Source: Pseudomonas sp. N40(2020)
Lineage (GTDB): Bacteria > Pseudomonadota > Gammaproteobacteria > Pseudomonadales > Pseudomonadaceae
Reading direction: 5' to 3'
Assembly (NCBI RefSeq): GCF_014472415.1
Contig: NZ_JACSZV010000048.1
Location: 1 to 47,257, forward strand
Length of the DNA: 47,257 nt
Part shown: piece by piece, positions 1-6,666 of the stretch
Layout: every line of letters begins with the position of its first letter
Numbering within the stretch: the first letter of the stretch is position 1
The notes under the pieces: model-generated
Database searches by the model: none
Told to the model about the DNA's origin: nothing
What the model saw: only the letters and a program-made list of their open reading frames with translations
Translations under genes and position numbers: made by a program

Positions 1-134
1 TATTGCTGCATCGCCCCAAAGATTTTGCAGAGGCCATCCGGATGGTGGACGAGTCGGTGCAGATCTATAACAACGAGCGGCCTCATCTGTCGCTGAAATA
101 CAAAACGCCCGATGCGGTGCATCGGGCGTTTTGA
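1..134 (+). CDS. IS3-family transposase (OrfB), C-terminal fragment cut by window edge
   Basis: The open frame running from position 3 to the TGA at 132-134 encodes about 43 residues ending in YNNERPHLSLKYKTPDAVHR-type sequence. This is the characteristic end of IS3-family OrfB integrase-type transposases, just after the last acidic residue of the DDE triad. Upstream codons lie outside the window, so completeness cannot be judged. The frame is followed within 40 bp by a terminal inverted repeat ending in CA, so this end of the element looks intact. The exact IS subgroup (IS150-like is my guess) is uncertain. Confidence 0.85.
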   Translation, partial: LLHRPKDFAEAIRMVDESVQIYNNERPHLSLKYKTPDAVHRAF

Positions 135-146
135 GGCTGAAACAGG

Positions 147-171
147 TGTAAACCTATTTCAGGACTAGACA
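147..171. repeat. Right terminal inverted repeat of the IS3-family element
   Basis: About 25 bp between the transposase stop and the next gene end in ...GGACTAGACA. Read inward on the other strand it starts TGTCTAGTCC, which fits the TG...CA termini of IS3 elements. The partner repeat lies outside the window, so this call rests on position and the terminal dinucleotide. The stop codon of the flanking gene begins at the very next base. Confidence 0.65.
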
Positions 172-495
172 TTATTTCGCTACCTCGAACGCGCATTTGC
201 GGGCATCACCGTCCTTGACAGAACAATCATCGCCGCTCCAATTCTCAGGGTTGGTCGCTTTTACCGCAGTGTCATTTCTGTAACCGATCGAGGCGGCGAG
301 GTCGTCCTTGCCTTCAAGTCGGCAGATAACAACTGAATTGGGACTGTCTTTGTCTTTAAGCCGTGCAGAGGTGAAGGTGAGGTCTTCGGCGTCTTGAGAA
401 TGGGTCACCGAGAGAGTAGGGCACGTTGCTGCATAGGCGGTGCTCATCATAGCCACCGTAACCAGGACACCAGCGACAATTTTCAACTTCATCAT
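172..495 (-). CDS. Small secreted cysteine-containing protein of unknown function
   Basis: 107 residues from ATG at 495, chosen because GGAG lies 5 bases upstream; a longer frame to 525 lacks a ribosome site, and a second ATG follows immediately. The N-terminus (MMKLKIVAGVLVTVAMMSTAYA) is a classic signal peptide with an AYA-A cleavage site, so the product is probably periplasmic. The mature part has four cysteines (ATCP, VICR, DDCS, RKCA), enough for two disulfides, and is otherwise polar. I do not recognise the family. Its TAA stop (172-174) directly touches the end of the IS3 element, so the natural C-terminus may have been altered by the insertion. Confidence 0.7.
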   Translation of the reverse strand: MMKLKIVAGVLVTVAMMSTAYAATCPTLSVTHSQDAEDLTFTSARLKDKDSPNSVVICRLEGKDDLAASIGYRNDTAVKATNPENWSGDDCSVKDGDARKCAFEVAK

Positions 496-551
496 TTGTA
501 CTCCGTTACGTAATGGGAGCACCAATGTTGGCCTTGTAGGGGACTGGCACC

Positions 552-571
552 AACTGTCAGATCTGACAGTT
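552..571. promoter_or_regulatory. 20-bp perfect palindrome (AACTGTCAGATCTGACAGTT)
   Basis: A perfect 20-bp palindrome followed on the plus strand by a T-rich run. It lies about 60 bp upstream of the small secreted protein gene and about 65 bp beyond the anti-sigma stop. No plus-strand gene needs a terminator here. A dimeric-regulator operator for the minus-strand gene at 172-495 and a terminator are both possible. The sequence alone does not decide. Confidence 0.45.
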
Positions 572-634
572 TTTTAGCTTTTTTTGAGATGGTGATAAGC
601 CTGGTAAGAAGAATCTGAGCTAATGGATTCAAAG

Positions 635-1309
635 TCAGAGCGCCGCCAACGCCCCTTGATACAACACCGGCCCCGTTGGTTTGCCCGTCGGCGAGCCACC
701 CTTCGGCTCAAGAGTCACCGCCAACGCAACCGGCTTGCCGATCAACACTTTCTGCGCATCACTCAACTCAACCTTGCCTTTACCCCCGGCCGGGATCACC
801 CCCAGCGAGATCGGCTTGCCATCCGCCGGGATCGCCCACAGTTCCAGGCTGCGAGTTGAATCGATGGCGGCGAGGGTCAGCGGCTCGACTTGCAGATAAT
901 CAGCATGCGCCTCGACCTTGAGCGCCGGTTGCGCGTCGGCGCTCAGCAGGGTGGCGCGGTAGCGGGCGTCGTCGCGGTTGTACAGCGAGCCGAGGAACAC
1001 CAGCACCACGATCGAGCACAGCGCAGCCGTGATACGCAGCCAGTTCCAGAACCGACGTTTTTCCGGCACATGCAGGACTTGCGGCTCAATCCGCGCGGTA
1101 ATGCCATGCCATACGCGGTCGGGCACCGGTTGCTCCGGCAGGGATTCGGTGAGGGTCGCCAGAGTGTCTTGCCAGTGCGCCAGCTCGGCACGCAGTGCCG
1201 CGTCGTCGAGCAGCAATTGTTCGAAGCGTCGACGCGCAGCCGAACCCATCAACCCGATCACGTAATCGGCGGCGAGGGCGCGGCGCATTGCAGGGGTCTG
1301 GTAGTTCAT
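635..1309 (-). CDS. Anti-sigma factor, RskA-like
   Basis: 224 residues. The N-terminal cytoplasmic helical domain (MRRALAADYVIGLMGSAARRRFEQLL) is the pattern that binds ECF sigma factors. One membrane helix lies around residues 85-107 (RITAALCSIVVLVFLG), followed by a periplasmic domain with RskA-like features (LELWAIPADGKPISLGVIPAGG). The start overlaps the stop of the upstream sigma gene by 4 bp (ATGA), so the two are translationally coupled. The expected role is to hold the partner sigma inactive at the inner membrane until an envelope or oxidative signal arrives. The signal cannot be read from sequence. Confidence 0.88.
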   Translation of the reverse strand: MNYQTPAMRRALAADYVIGLMGSAARRRFEQLLLDDAALRAELAHWQDTLATLTESLPEQPVPDRVWHGITARIEPQVLHVPEKRRFWNWLRITAALCSIVVLVFLGSLYNRDDARYRATLLSADAQPALKVEAHADYLQVEPLTLAAIDSTRSLELWAIPADGKPISLGVIPAGGKGKVELSDAQKVLIGKPVALAVTLEPKGGSPTGKPTGPVLYQGALAAL

Positions 1310-1941
1310 GATTCAAGGCACCGGCGCAGGCGCTCCATGCCCCGGCGGATCCACGACTTAACTGTGCCCAGCGGCGTGGCCAGATGCTCGGCCAGTTCAG
1401 TACACGACAGGCCCTGAAAGTAGGCCACGCTGATCGACTGGCGCTGCATGCTGTCGAGGGTTTCCAGGCAACGGTTCAGCGCATGAGCCTCGCGGGCGCT
1501 GCTCAATTGTTCATGCGCCGAAGGACTTTCGTCCGGCAGTACGTCCTGTTCGAGATCGCTCAGCGGCCGGTCGCGCTGTTTGCGCAGTTGGTCGATGGCC
1601 TGATTGCGGGTGATGTTGATCATCCAGGTCAGCGGCGCCGACAGATGCGCTTCGTAGCGCGACGCGTTGTTCCAGATGCGCACGAAGCTTTCCTGCAGCA
1701 CTTCTTCGGCCAGATCGGGTCGGCCCATAAAGCGCAAGGCAACGCCGTGCAGGCGCGGGCCGACGCTGCGGTACAGGGTTTCGAAGGCGCGACGGTCGCC
1801 CAGTGAACACTGGGCCAACAGGTGTCGCAGCTGATCGGTGTCGGCGATGGAAATGATGAGTCTCCAGGCAAGGCGTGGGCGACAAGGACTGATCTCGGGC
1901 TGTTCACAGGCTAGTTCAGTGACGGCGCTTGTGCCATTCAT
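1306..1941 (-). CDS. ECF-type RNA polymerase sigma factor (partner of RskA-like anti-sigma)
   Basis: 211 residues with region 2 (HGVALRFMGRPDLAEEVLQESFVRIW, about residues 70-95) and region 4 (LSCTELAEHLATPLGTVKSWIRRGMERL, about residues 175-205). The layout is that of ECF sigma factors paired with RskA/ChrR-type anti-sigmas. The first 35 residues are not typical of the family, but no good in-frame ATG or GTG exists closer to region 2, so ATG at 1941 is kept. It forms a two-gene unit with the anti-sigma. The divergent DUF2780 gene at 2091 could be a target, though no sigma-specific promoter was identified with confidence. Confidence 0.88.
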   Translation of the reverse strand: MNGTSAVTELACEQPEISPCRPRLAWRLIISIADTDQLRHLLAQCSLGDRRAFETLYRSVGPRLHGVALRFMGRPDLAEEVLQESFVRIWNNASRYEAHLSAPLTWMINITRNQAIDQLRKQRDRPLSDLEQDVLPDESPSAHEQLSSAREAHALNRCLETLDSMQRQSISVAYFQGLSCTELAEHLATPLGTVKSWIRRGMERLRRCLES

Positions 1942-2090
1942 CGCGGCAATTCCAGGGTTTCACGTTTTATATACGTGGCGATGCTGAAAATGGATGCGCG
2001 GGCGAGGAACATGCCGGCGGATACCCGGTCAAACCGGCAGCTTCACCGCCTATTCAACGGGCGGTTTCCACAGCGCAAGAGGATGTCTGA

Positions 2091-2648
2091 ATGAAGATTT
2101 CACGCGGTTTTGCCTTGGCATCACTCATGACCCTGGCGGCCGGCCCGGTGTTCGCCGGTTTCAGCCTGGAAGATGTGACCAAGGCAGCTTCGAGCATGCA
2201 GGGCGGCGACAAGGCTGCCGCTGCGGCACCGACTTCGGAAACCGCTGGTTTGTTGAGCGCTCTGAGTGCGCTGAACGTTACCCCGCAGCAAGCCGTGGGC
2301 GGCACCAGTGCGATGCTGGGGCTGGCGAAGAACCAGCTGAGCAGCACCGACTATTCGCAATTGGCCAAGGAAGTGCCGGGCATCGACAAACTCTCCGGCG
2401 GCGGTGGCAATCTGGCTGCGCTGAGCGGTTTGCTCGGCTCGTCGGGCAAGTCGGCCGGGCTGGAAAATGCCTTGGGCAACGTCAAGGACACCAATGACCT
2501 GAACAATGCGTTCAGCGCCTTGGGCATGGACAGCGGCATGATCGGCCAGTTTGCCCCGGTGATTCTGCAATACCTCGGTCAGCAGGGCGTTGGCGGCTCG
2601 CTGCTGAGCAGTCTGGGCGGCATCTGGGGCACTGGCACCGGTAGCTGA
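2091..2648 (+). CDS. DUF2780 family secreted protein
   Basis: 185 residues with a clear signal peptide (MKISRGFALASLMTLAAGPVFA, cut about residue 22). The mature part is rich in Ala, Gly, Leu and Ser. It alternates helical stretches such as NVTPQQAVGGTSAMLGLAKNQLS and GMIGQFAPVILQYLGQQGVGG, a pattern of the DUF2780 family, whose biochemical role is unknown. GAGG lies 8 bases before the ATG. It is transcribed away from the ECF sigma gene across a 149-bp shared promoter region. Confidence 0.82.
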   Translation: MKISRGFALASLMTLAAGPVFAGFSLEDVTKAASSMQGGDKAAAAAPTSETAGLLSALSALNVTPQQAVGGTSAMLGLAKNQLSSTDYSQLAKEVPGIDKLSGGGGNLAALSGLLGSSGKSAGLENALGNVKDTNDLNNAFSALGMDSGMIGQFAPVILQYLGQQGVGGSLLSSLGGIWGTGTGS

Positions 2649-2649
2649 T

Positions 2650-3537
2650 TCAGCCGCGCCCGTTCTTCAGTTCAGCGATGCGCTGATCCTTCTCGTCCCA
2701 GAGCTGGTTGACCCAGCTCTGGACCTTCTGGCGAAACACCGCATCGTTTTCGTAATCGCCCTGCCACAGCGCCGGGTCGAGTTCGCGGGTCTTGATGTCG
2801 ATGATCACTCGCGGCACGTTGCCACTGATCAAATCCCAGAATCCTGGAATCGTCGCCTGTGGGTAAACCACGGTGACGTCGAGGATCGCATCCAGTTGTT
2901 CACCCATCGCCGCCAATACAAACGCCACGCCGCCAGCCTTGGGCTTGAGCAAGTGGCTGAACGGTGACTGTTGCTGCGCGCTTTTCGCGGCGGTGTAGCG
3001 GGTGCCCTCCAGATAATTCACCACGGTCACGGGCTGACGCTTGAACAGCTCGCACGCCTGTTTGGTGATCTCCAGATCCTTGCCCGCCAGTTCCGGGTTT
3101 TTCGCCAGAAACGCCTTGGTGTAGCGCTTCATGAACGGGTAATCCAGCGCCCACCAGGCCAGGCCCAGAAACGGCACCCAGATCAGTTCTTTCTTGAGGA
3201 AGAACTTGAAGAACGGCGTGCGCCGGTTGAGGGTCTGGATTAGCGCCGGAATGTCGACCCACGACTGATGGTTGCTGACCACCAGATAAGAGGTGTCTCC
3301 GCGCAGGTTTTCGCCGCCACGAATGTCCCATTGAGTAGGAATGCACAGGCGAAAAATCAGCTTGTCGATTTCTGCCCAGGTCTCGGCAATCCACATTACC
3401 GCCCCCGACGCGTAATCACGCCAGCGCCCGGGCGCTACCAGTTTGAGCAGGGCAAAGATCATCAACGGCCCGATCAGAATCAGGGTGTTGAGCAACAGCA
3501 GCAGGGTGACGAAACAGCCGGTGAGCAGGCGGCGCAT
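2650..3537 (-). CDS. YihG-like membrane-anchored acyltransferase (PlsC family)
   Basis: 295 residues from ATG at 3537, the start that aligns best with E. coli YihG; longer frames to 3570 and 3621 exist. An N-terminal membrane segment (TGCFVTLLLLLNTLILIGPLMIF) is followed by PlsC-type motifs: NHQSWVD (the H-X4-D catalytic motif), the FFKFFLKKELIWVPFLGLAWWALD block and NYLEGTR. The C-terminus (WVNQLWDEKDQRI) also matches YihG. It should transfer an acyl chain to a lysophospholipid-like acceptor at the inner membrane; YihG has been linked to cis-vaccenate-containing lipids. Its stop lies 1 bp from the stop of the convergent DUF2780 gene. Confidence 0.88.
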   Translation of the reverse strand: MRRLLTGCFVTLLLLLNTLILIGPLMIFALLKLVAPGRWRDYASGAVMWIAETWAEIDKLIFRLCIPTQWDIRGGENLRGDTSYLVVSNHQSWVDIPALIQTLNRRTPFFKFFLKKELIWVPFLGLAWWALDYPFMKRYTKAFLAKNPELAGKDLEITKQACELFKRQPVTVVNYLEGTRYTAAKSAQQQSPFSHLLKPKAGGVAFVLAAMGEQLDAILDVTVVYPQATIPGFWDLISGNVPRVIIDIKTRELDPALWQGDYENDAVFRQKVQSWVNQLWDEKDQRIAELKNGRG

Positions 3538-3649
3538 AAGCAACTCTATGAAAGCGGATGGACGCGCCATGATAAGTGGCTTCGGGCGACAGGCCAAATT
3601 TGCACCTGACGAATGTTTCACTGTTGTACCGCTATGCTGCGGGTTGGAT

Positions 3650-3752
3650 GATCGTTCCCACGCTCTGCGTGGGAACGCCGCCCGGGACGCTCCGCGTCCC
3701 TGTGACGCAGAGCGTCACTGGATGCATGCTCACGCAGAGCGTGGGAACGATC
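3650..3752. repeat. Intergenic palindromic repeat cluster (GTTCCCACGC family)
   Basis: Perfect 22-bp inverted arms at 3650-3671 and 3731-3752 (GATCGTTCCCACGCTCTGCG...) enclose two smaller hairpins: GGGACGCTCCGCGTCCC, and TGACGCAGAGCGTCA near 3702-3717. The modular 'bad-hairpin' composition resembles a dispersed intergenic repeat of fluorescent pseudomonads. It fills most of the gap between the acyltransferase and the zinc-protease-like gene. Confidence 0.8.
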
Positions 3753-3813
3753 GGGTGGAACAAGGTCTAAAATCCCACGTCTGCCGCCCTCATTTTTCAA
3801 GGAAGCCCCTTAC

Positions 3814-4320
3814 GTGAAATCCCTCCTTGCACTGTTTGCCCTCGTCGCCCTGCCAGTCATGGCCGCCGAGCCGACCCTGTACGGGCGTTACGAATACATC
3901 GCGCTGCCGGAAATCGGCGGTGAAGTGCTCAAGGCCAAAATGGACACCGGCGCGCTGACCGCGTCGCTGTCGGCCAAGGACATCGAGACTTTCACCCGCG
4001 ATGGCGACGACTGGGTGCGCTTCCGTCTCGGCACCAAGGACGCCAGCAACAAGGTCTACGAACACAAGGTTGCGCGCATCAGCAAGATCAAGAGCCGCTC
4101 CGATGAAGAAGACGAAGATCGCGAAGCCACCGAAGTCGCCAAGCGCCCGGTGGTCGATCTGGAGCTGTGCCTGGGCAACGTCAAGCGCACCGTGGAGGTC
4201 AACCTGACCGACCGCAGCAACTTCAACTATCCGCTGCTGATCGGTGCCAAGGCCTTGCGCGAGTTTGGCGCAGCAGTGAACCCGGCGCGGCGCTTCACCG
4301 CCGACAAACCGGACTGTTAA
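3814..4320 (+). CDS. Retropepsin-like 'ATP-dependent zinc protease' family protein (RimB-like), exported
   Basis: 168 residues starting at GTG 3814, with AAGGA upstream and a signal peptide (MKSLLALFALVALPVMAA). The mature protein has the aspartic-protease-like motif KMDTGALTASLSA (D about residue 44) and ends YPLLIGAKALREFGAAVNPARRF. This is typical of the family annotated 'putative ATP-dependent zinc protease' and found fused to or beside RimK-type glutamate ligases. No ATP-binding or zinc motif is visible, so the family name is probably misleading. An acidic insert (SDEEDEDREATE) is notable. It sits just upstream of creBCD with a 73-bp gap. A functional link is unproven. Confidence 0.82.
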   Translation: MKSLLALFALVALPVMAAEPTLYGRYEYIALPEIGGEVLKAKMDTGALTASLSAKDIETFTRDGDDWVRFRLGTKDASNKVYEHKVARISKIKSRSDEEDEDREATEVAKRPVVDLELCLGNVKRTVEVNLTDRSNFNYPLLIGAKALREFGAAVNPARRFTADKPDC

Positions 4321-4335
4321 GCCAAGTGGTCTCAT

Positions 4336-4348
4336 TGACGTAACGTCA
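4336..4348. promoter_or_regulatory. Inverted repeat TGACGT-A-ACGTCA upstream of creB
   Basis: A perfect 13-bp inverted repeat 45 bp before the creB start. It is flanked by CCAAG and CTTGG, so it could be part of a larger stem ending the upstream gene. No T-tract follows, so an operator is as likely as a terminator. Confidence 0.35.
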
Positions 4349-4393
4349 GGCTTGGGGCACCGTTCGCGCACTTAACCCACGGGCTCGGACGCC

Positions 4394-5074
4394 ATGCCTC
4401 ATATCCTGATTGTCGAAGACGAAGCGGCGATTGCCGATACGCTGATTTTTGCCTTGCAGGGCGATGGGTTCACCACCACTTGGGTGAGCCTCGGCGCGGC
4501 GGCGCTGGAACATCAGCGCCAGACCCCGGCCGATCTGATCATTCTCGACATCGGCCTGCCGGACATCAGCGGTTTCGAAACCTGCAAACAGCTGCGCCGC
4601 TTCAGTGAAGTGCCGGTGCTGTTCCTCAGTGCGCGGGACGCCGAGATCGACCGTGTCGTGGGGCTTGAAATCGGTGCCGACGACTACGTGGTCAAGCCGT
4701 TCAGCCCACGGGAAGTGGCGGCGCGGGTTCGCGCGATTCTCAAGCGCATGGCGCCACGGCCCACGGTTGAGGTGTCCTCGGCGTTGTTTCGCATCGATCC
4801 CGAGCGCGTGCAGATTGCTTATCGCGGTCAGCCTCTGAGCCTGACCCGTCACGAATTCCGCCTGCTGCAATGCCTGCTCGACCAACCGGAACGGGTGTTC
4901 AGCCGCGAGCAATTGCTCGACGCATTGGGTGTGGCGGCGGATGCCGGTTACGAGCGCAGCATCGACAGCCACATCAAAAGCGTGCGCGCCAAGCTGCGTC
5001 TGGTGCGTGCCGAAGCCGAGCCGATCCAGACCCATCGTGGCCTCGGTTACAGCTACAGCCCGGGGCACAGCTGA
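4394..5074 (+). CDS. creB: Response regulator CreB
   Basis: 226 residues, an OmpR/PhoB-type two-domain regulator. The receiver domain (1-115) starts MPHILIVEDEAAIADTL, with phosphoacceptor Asp52 in IILDIGLPD and the conserved Lys in VVKPFSPRE. A winged-helix DNA-binding domain occupies about 130-222 (LSLTRHEFRLLQCLLDQPERVFSREQLLD ... SIDSHIKSVRAKL). Assignment to CreB rests on this plus the neighbours: the kinase creC overlaps by 1 bp, and the classic target gene creD follows. CreBC responds to metabolic and cell-wall signals and in pseudomonads affects beta-lactam tolerance and biofilm. Confidence 0.92.
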   Translation: MPHILIVEDEAAIADTLIFALQGDGFTTTWVSLGAAALEHQRQTPADLIILDIGLPDISGFETCKQLRRFSEVPVLFLSARDAEIDRVVGLEIGADDYVVKPFSPREVAARVRAILKRMAPRPTVEVSSALFRIDPERVQIAYRGQPLSLTRHEFRLLQCLLDQPERVFSREQLLDALGVAADAGYERSIDSHIKSVRAKLRLVRAEAEPIQTHRGLGYSYSPGHS

Positions 5075-6492
5075 TGTCGTTGGGGCTGCGGATTTTCCTG
5101 GTGTATGTGCTGTTTGTCGGCCTGACCGGTTATTTCGTGCTCAACACGGTGATGGAGGAGATCCGTCCCGGTGTGCGTCAGTCCACCGAAGAAACCCTGG
5201 TCGACACCGCCAACCTGCTGGCGGAAATCCTGCGCGACGATTTCAAGGCTGGCACCCTCAGCGAAAATCGCTGGCCCGAGTTGCTGCGCGCCTACGGCGA
5301 ACGCCAGCCGCAGGCAACGATCTGGGGCCTGCCGAAGAATCAGGTCAACCATCGCATCTATGTCACCGACGCCAAGGGCCGGGTGGTGCTGGATTCCAGC
5401 GGTGTGGCGGTGGGGCAAGATTATTCGCGCTGGAATGACGTCTACCTGACTTTGCGCGGCGAATACGGCGCGCGTTCCAGCCGCAGCGATCCGGATGACC
5501 CGAGCTCGTCGGTGATGCACGTCGGCGCGCCGATCCGCGACAACGGCCAGATCATTGGCGTAGTGACCGTGGCCAAACCCAACAGCTCGCTACAGCCTTA
5601 CGTTGATCGCACCGAACGGCGCTTGCTGTTTTATGGCGCTGGTCTGATTGGCCTCGGTTTGTTGTTCGGCGCCTTGCTGTCATGGTGGCTGAGCCGCGCA
5701 CTGCATCGCTTGACCGGTTATGCCCAGGCCGTCAGTGAAGGCCGGCGAGTGGAAGTGCCGCACTATCGCGGTGGCGAACTTGAGCAACTGGCCACGGCGG
5801 TCGAGCAGATGCGTACGCAACTGGAAGGCAAGGCCTACGTTGAACGCTATGTGCACACGCTGACCCATGAATTGAAAAGTCCGCTGGCGGCGATTCGCGG
5901 TGCGGCGGAGCTGCTGCAAGGTGAAATGCCGCCGGTTCAGCGCCTGCGCTTTGTCGGCAATATCGACAGCGAAAGTGCGCGGATGCAGCAGTTGATCGAG
6001 CGCTTGCTGAACCTGGCGCAGGTGGAGCAGCGCCAGGGTCTTGAAGAGCGGGTGGCGGTGCCGTTGGCGGTGTTGGTCGATGAGTTGTTGCAGGGGCAGG
6101 CGGCGCGGATCGAAGGCAAGCAATTGCGCATCGAACAGGCGATCTCGGCGAGTCTGCTGCTGATCGGCGAGCCATTTTTGCTGCGTCAGGCGCTGGGTAA
6201 TCTGCTGGAGAATGCGCTGGATTTCACCCCGGTCGAGGGGTTGCTGCGGTTCAGTGCCGAGCGGGTTGGCGAGCAAATCGAATTTCGTTTGTTCAATGAG
6301 ACGGCGGCGATTCCTGACTACGCTTTGCCGCGTTTGACTGAACGCTTCTACTCATTGCCGCGCCCGGACAGTGGACGCAAAAGTACCGGACTGGGACTCA
6401 ACTTCGTCGAGGAAGTGGTCAAGTTGCATGGTGGTTCAATGAGCATTCGCAATGTTGAAAACGGCGTTGAGGTGACCCTGCGCTTGCCCTGA
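5074..6492 (+). CDS. creC: Sensor histidine kinase CreC
   Basis: 472 residues, close to E. coli CreC (474). The start ATG at 5074 overlaps the creB stop (TGATG). There is an N-terminal membrane helix (RIFLVYVLFVGLTGYFVLNTV), a periplasmic CreC-type sensor region to about residue 180, a second membrane helix (LLFYGAGLIGLGLLFGALLSWWL), a HAMP-like segment, and a HisKA domain with phospho-acceptor His265 in HTLTHELKSPLAAIRG. The ATPase domain has the N-box NLLENALDF and the glycine box GLGLNFVEEVVKLHGG. A longer in-frame reading from 4870 is an artefact running through creB. Confidence 0.93.
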   Translation: MSLGLRIFLVYVLFVGLTGYFVLNTVMEEIRPGVRQSTEETLVDTANLLAEILRDDFKAGTLSENRWPELLRAYGERQPQATIWGLPKNQVNHRIYVTDAKGRVVLDSSGVAVGQDYSRWNDVYLTLRGEYGARSSRSDPDDPSSSVMHVGAPIRDNGQIIGVVTVAKPNSSLQPYVDRTERRLLFYGAGLIGLGLLFGALLSWWLSRALHRLTGYAQAVSEGRRVEVPHYRGGELEQLATAVEQMRTQLEGKAYVERYVHTLTHELKSPLAAIRGAAELLQGEMPPVQRLRFVGNIDSESARMQQLIERLLNLAQVEQRQGLEERVAVPLAVLVDELLQGQAARIEGKQLRIEQAISASLLLIGEPFLLRQALGNLLENALDFTPVEGLLRFSAERVGEQIEFRLFNETAAIPDYALPRLTERFYSLPRPDSGRKSTGLGLNFVEEVVKLHGGSMSIRNVENGVEVTLRLP

Positions 6493-6507
6493 CACCGCGT
6501 CGTGGCC

Positions 6508-6571
6508 ATCGCGAGCAGGCTCACTCCTACAGGGGAATGCGATCAACTGTAGGAGTGAGCCTGATCGCGAT
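6508..6571. repeat. REP doublet (GCGAGCAGGCTCACTCC type)
   Basis: Two inverted arms, ATCGCGAGCAGGCTCACTCC and its near-complement GGAGTGAGCCTGATCGCGAT, are separated by about 20 bp. This is the REPIN organisation common in P. fluorescens-group genomes. It lies between creC and creD. Confidence 0.85.
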
Positions 6572-6586
6572 AGGGCCGGTGAAGTC

Positions 6587-6624
6587 TCCACACAATCTCC
6601 ACATTCCCCCCACAAATTCCCCAT
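6587..6624 (+). promoter_or_regulatory. Candidate CreB-binding array (four 5-mers with 11-bp period)
   Basis: TCCAC at 6587, TCCAC at 6598, CCCAC at 6609 and CCCAT at 6620 recur every 11 bp with 6-bp spacers, 43 to 80 bp before the creD start. The established E. coli/Aeromonas cre/blr tag is TTCAC-N6-TTCAC, which has exactly the same 11-bp geometry. I infer that this is the Pseudomonas form of the CreB operator, with up to four half-sites. Confidence 0.55.
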
Positions 6625-6666
6625 ACACCCCATCCAGACTCTGCCCATCAAAACAGGGAGAGTCCC

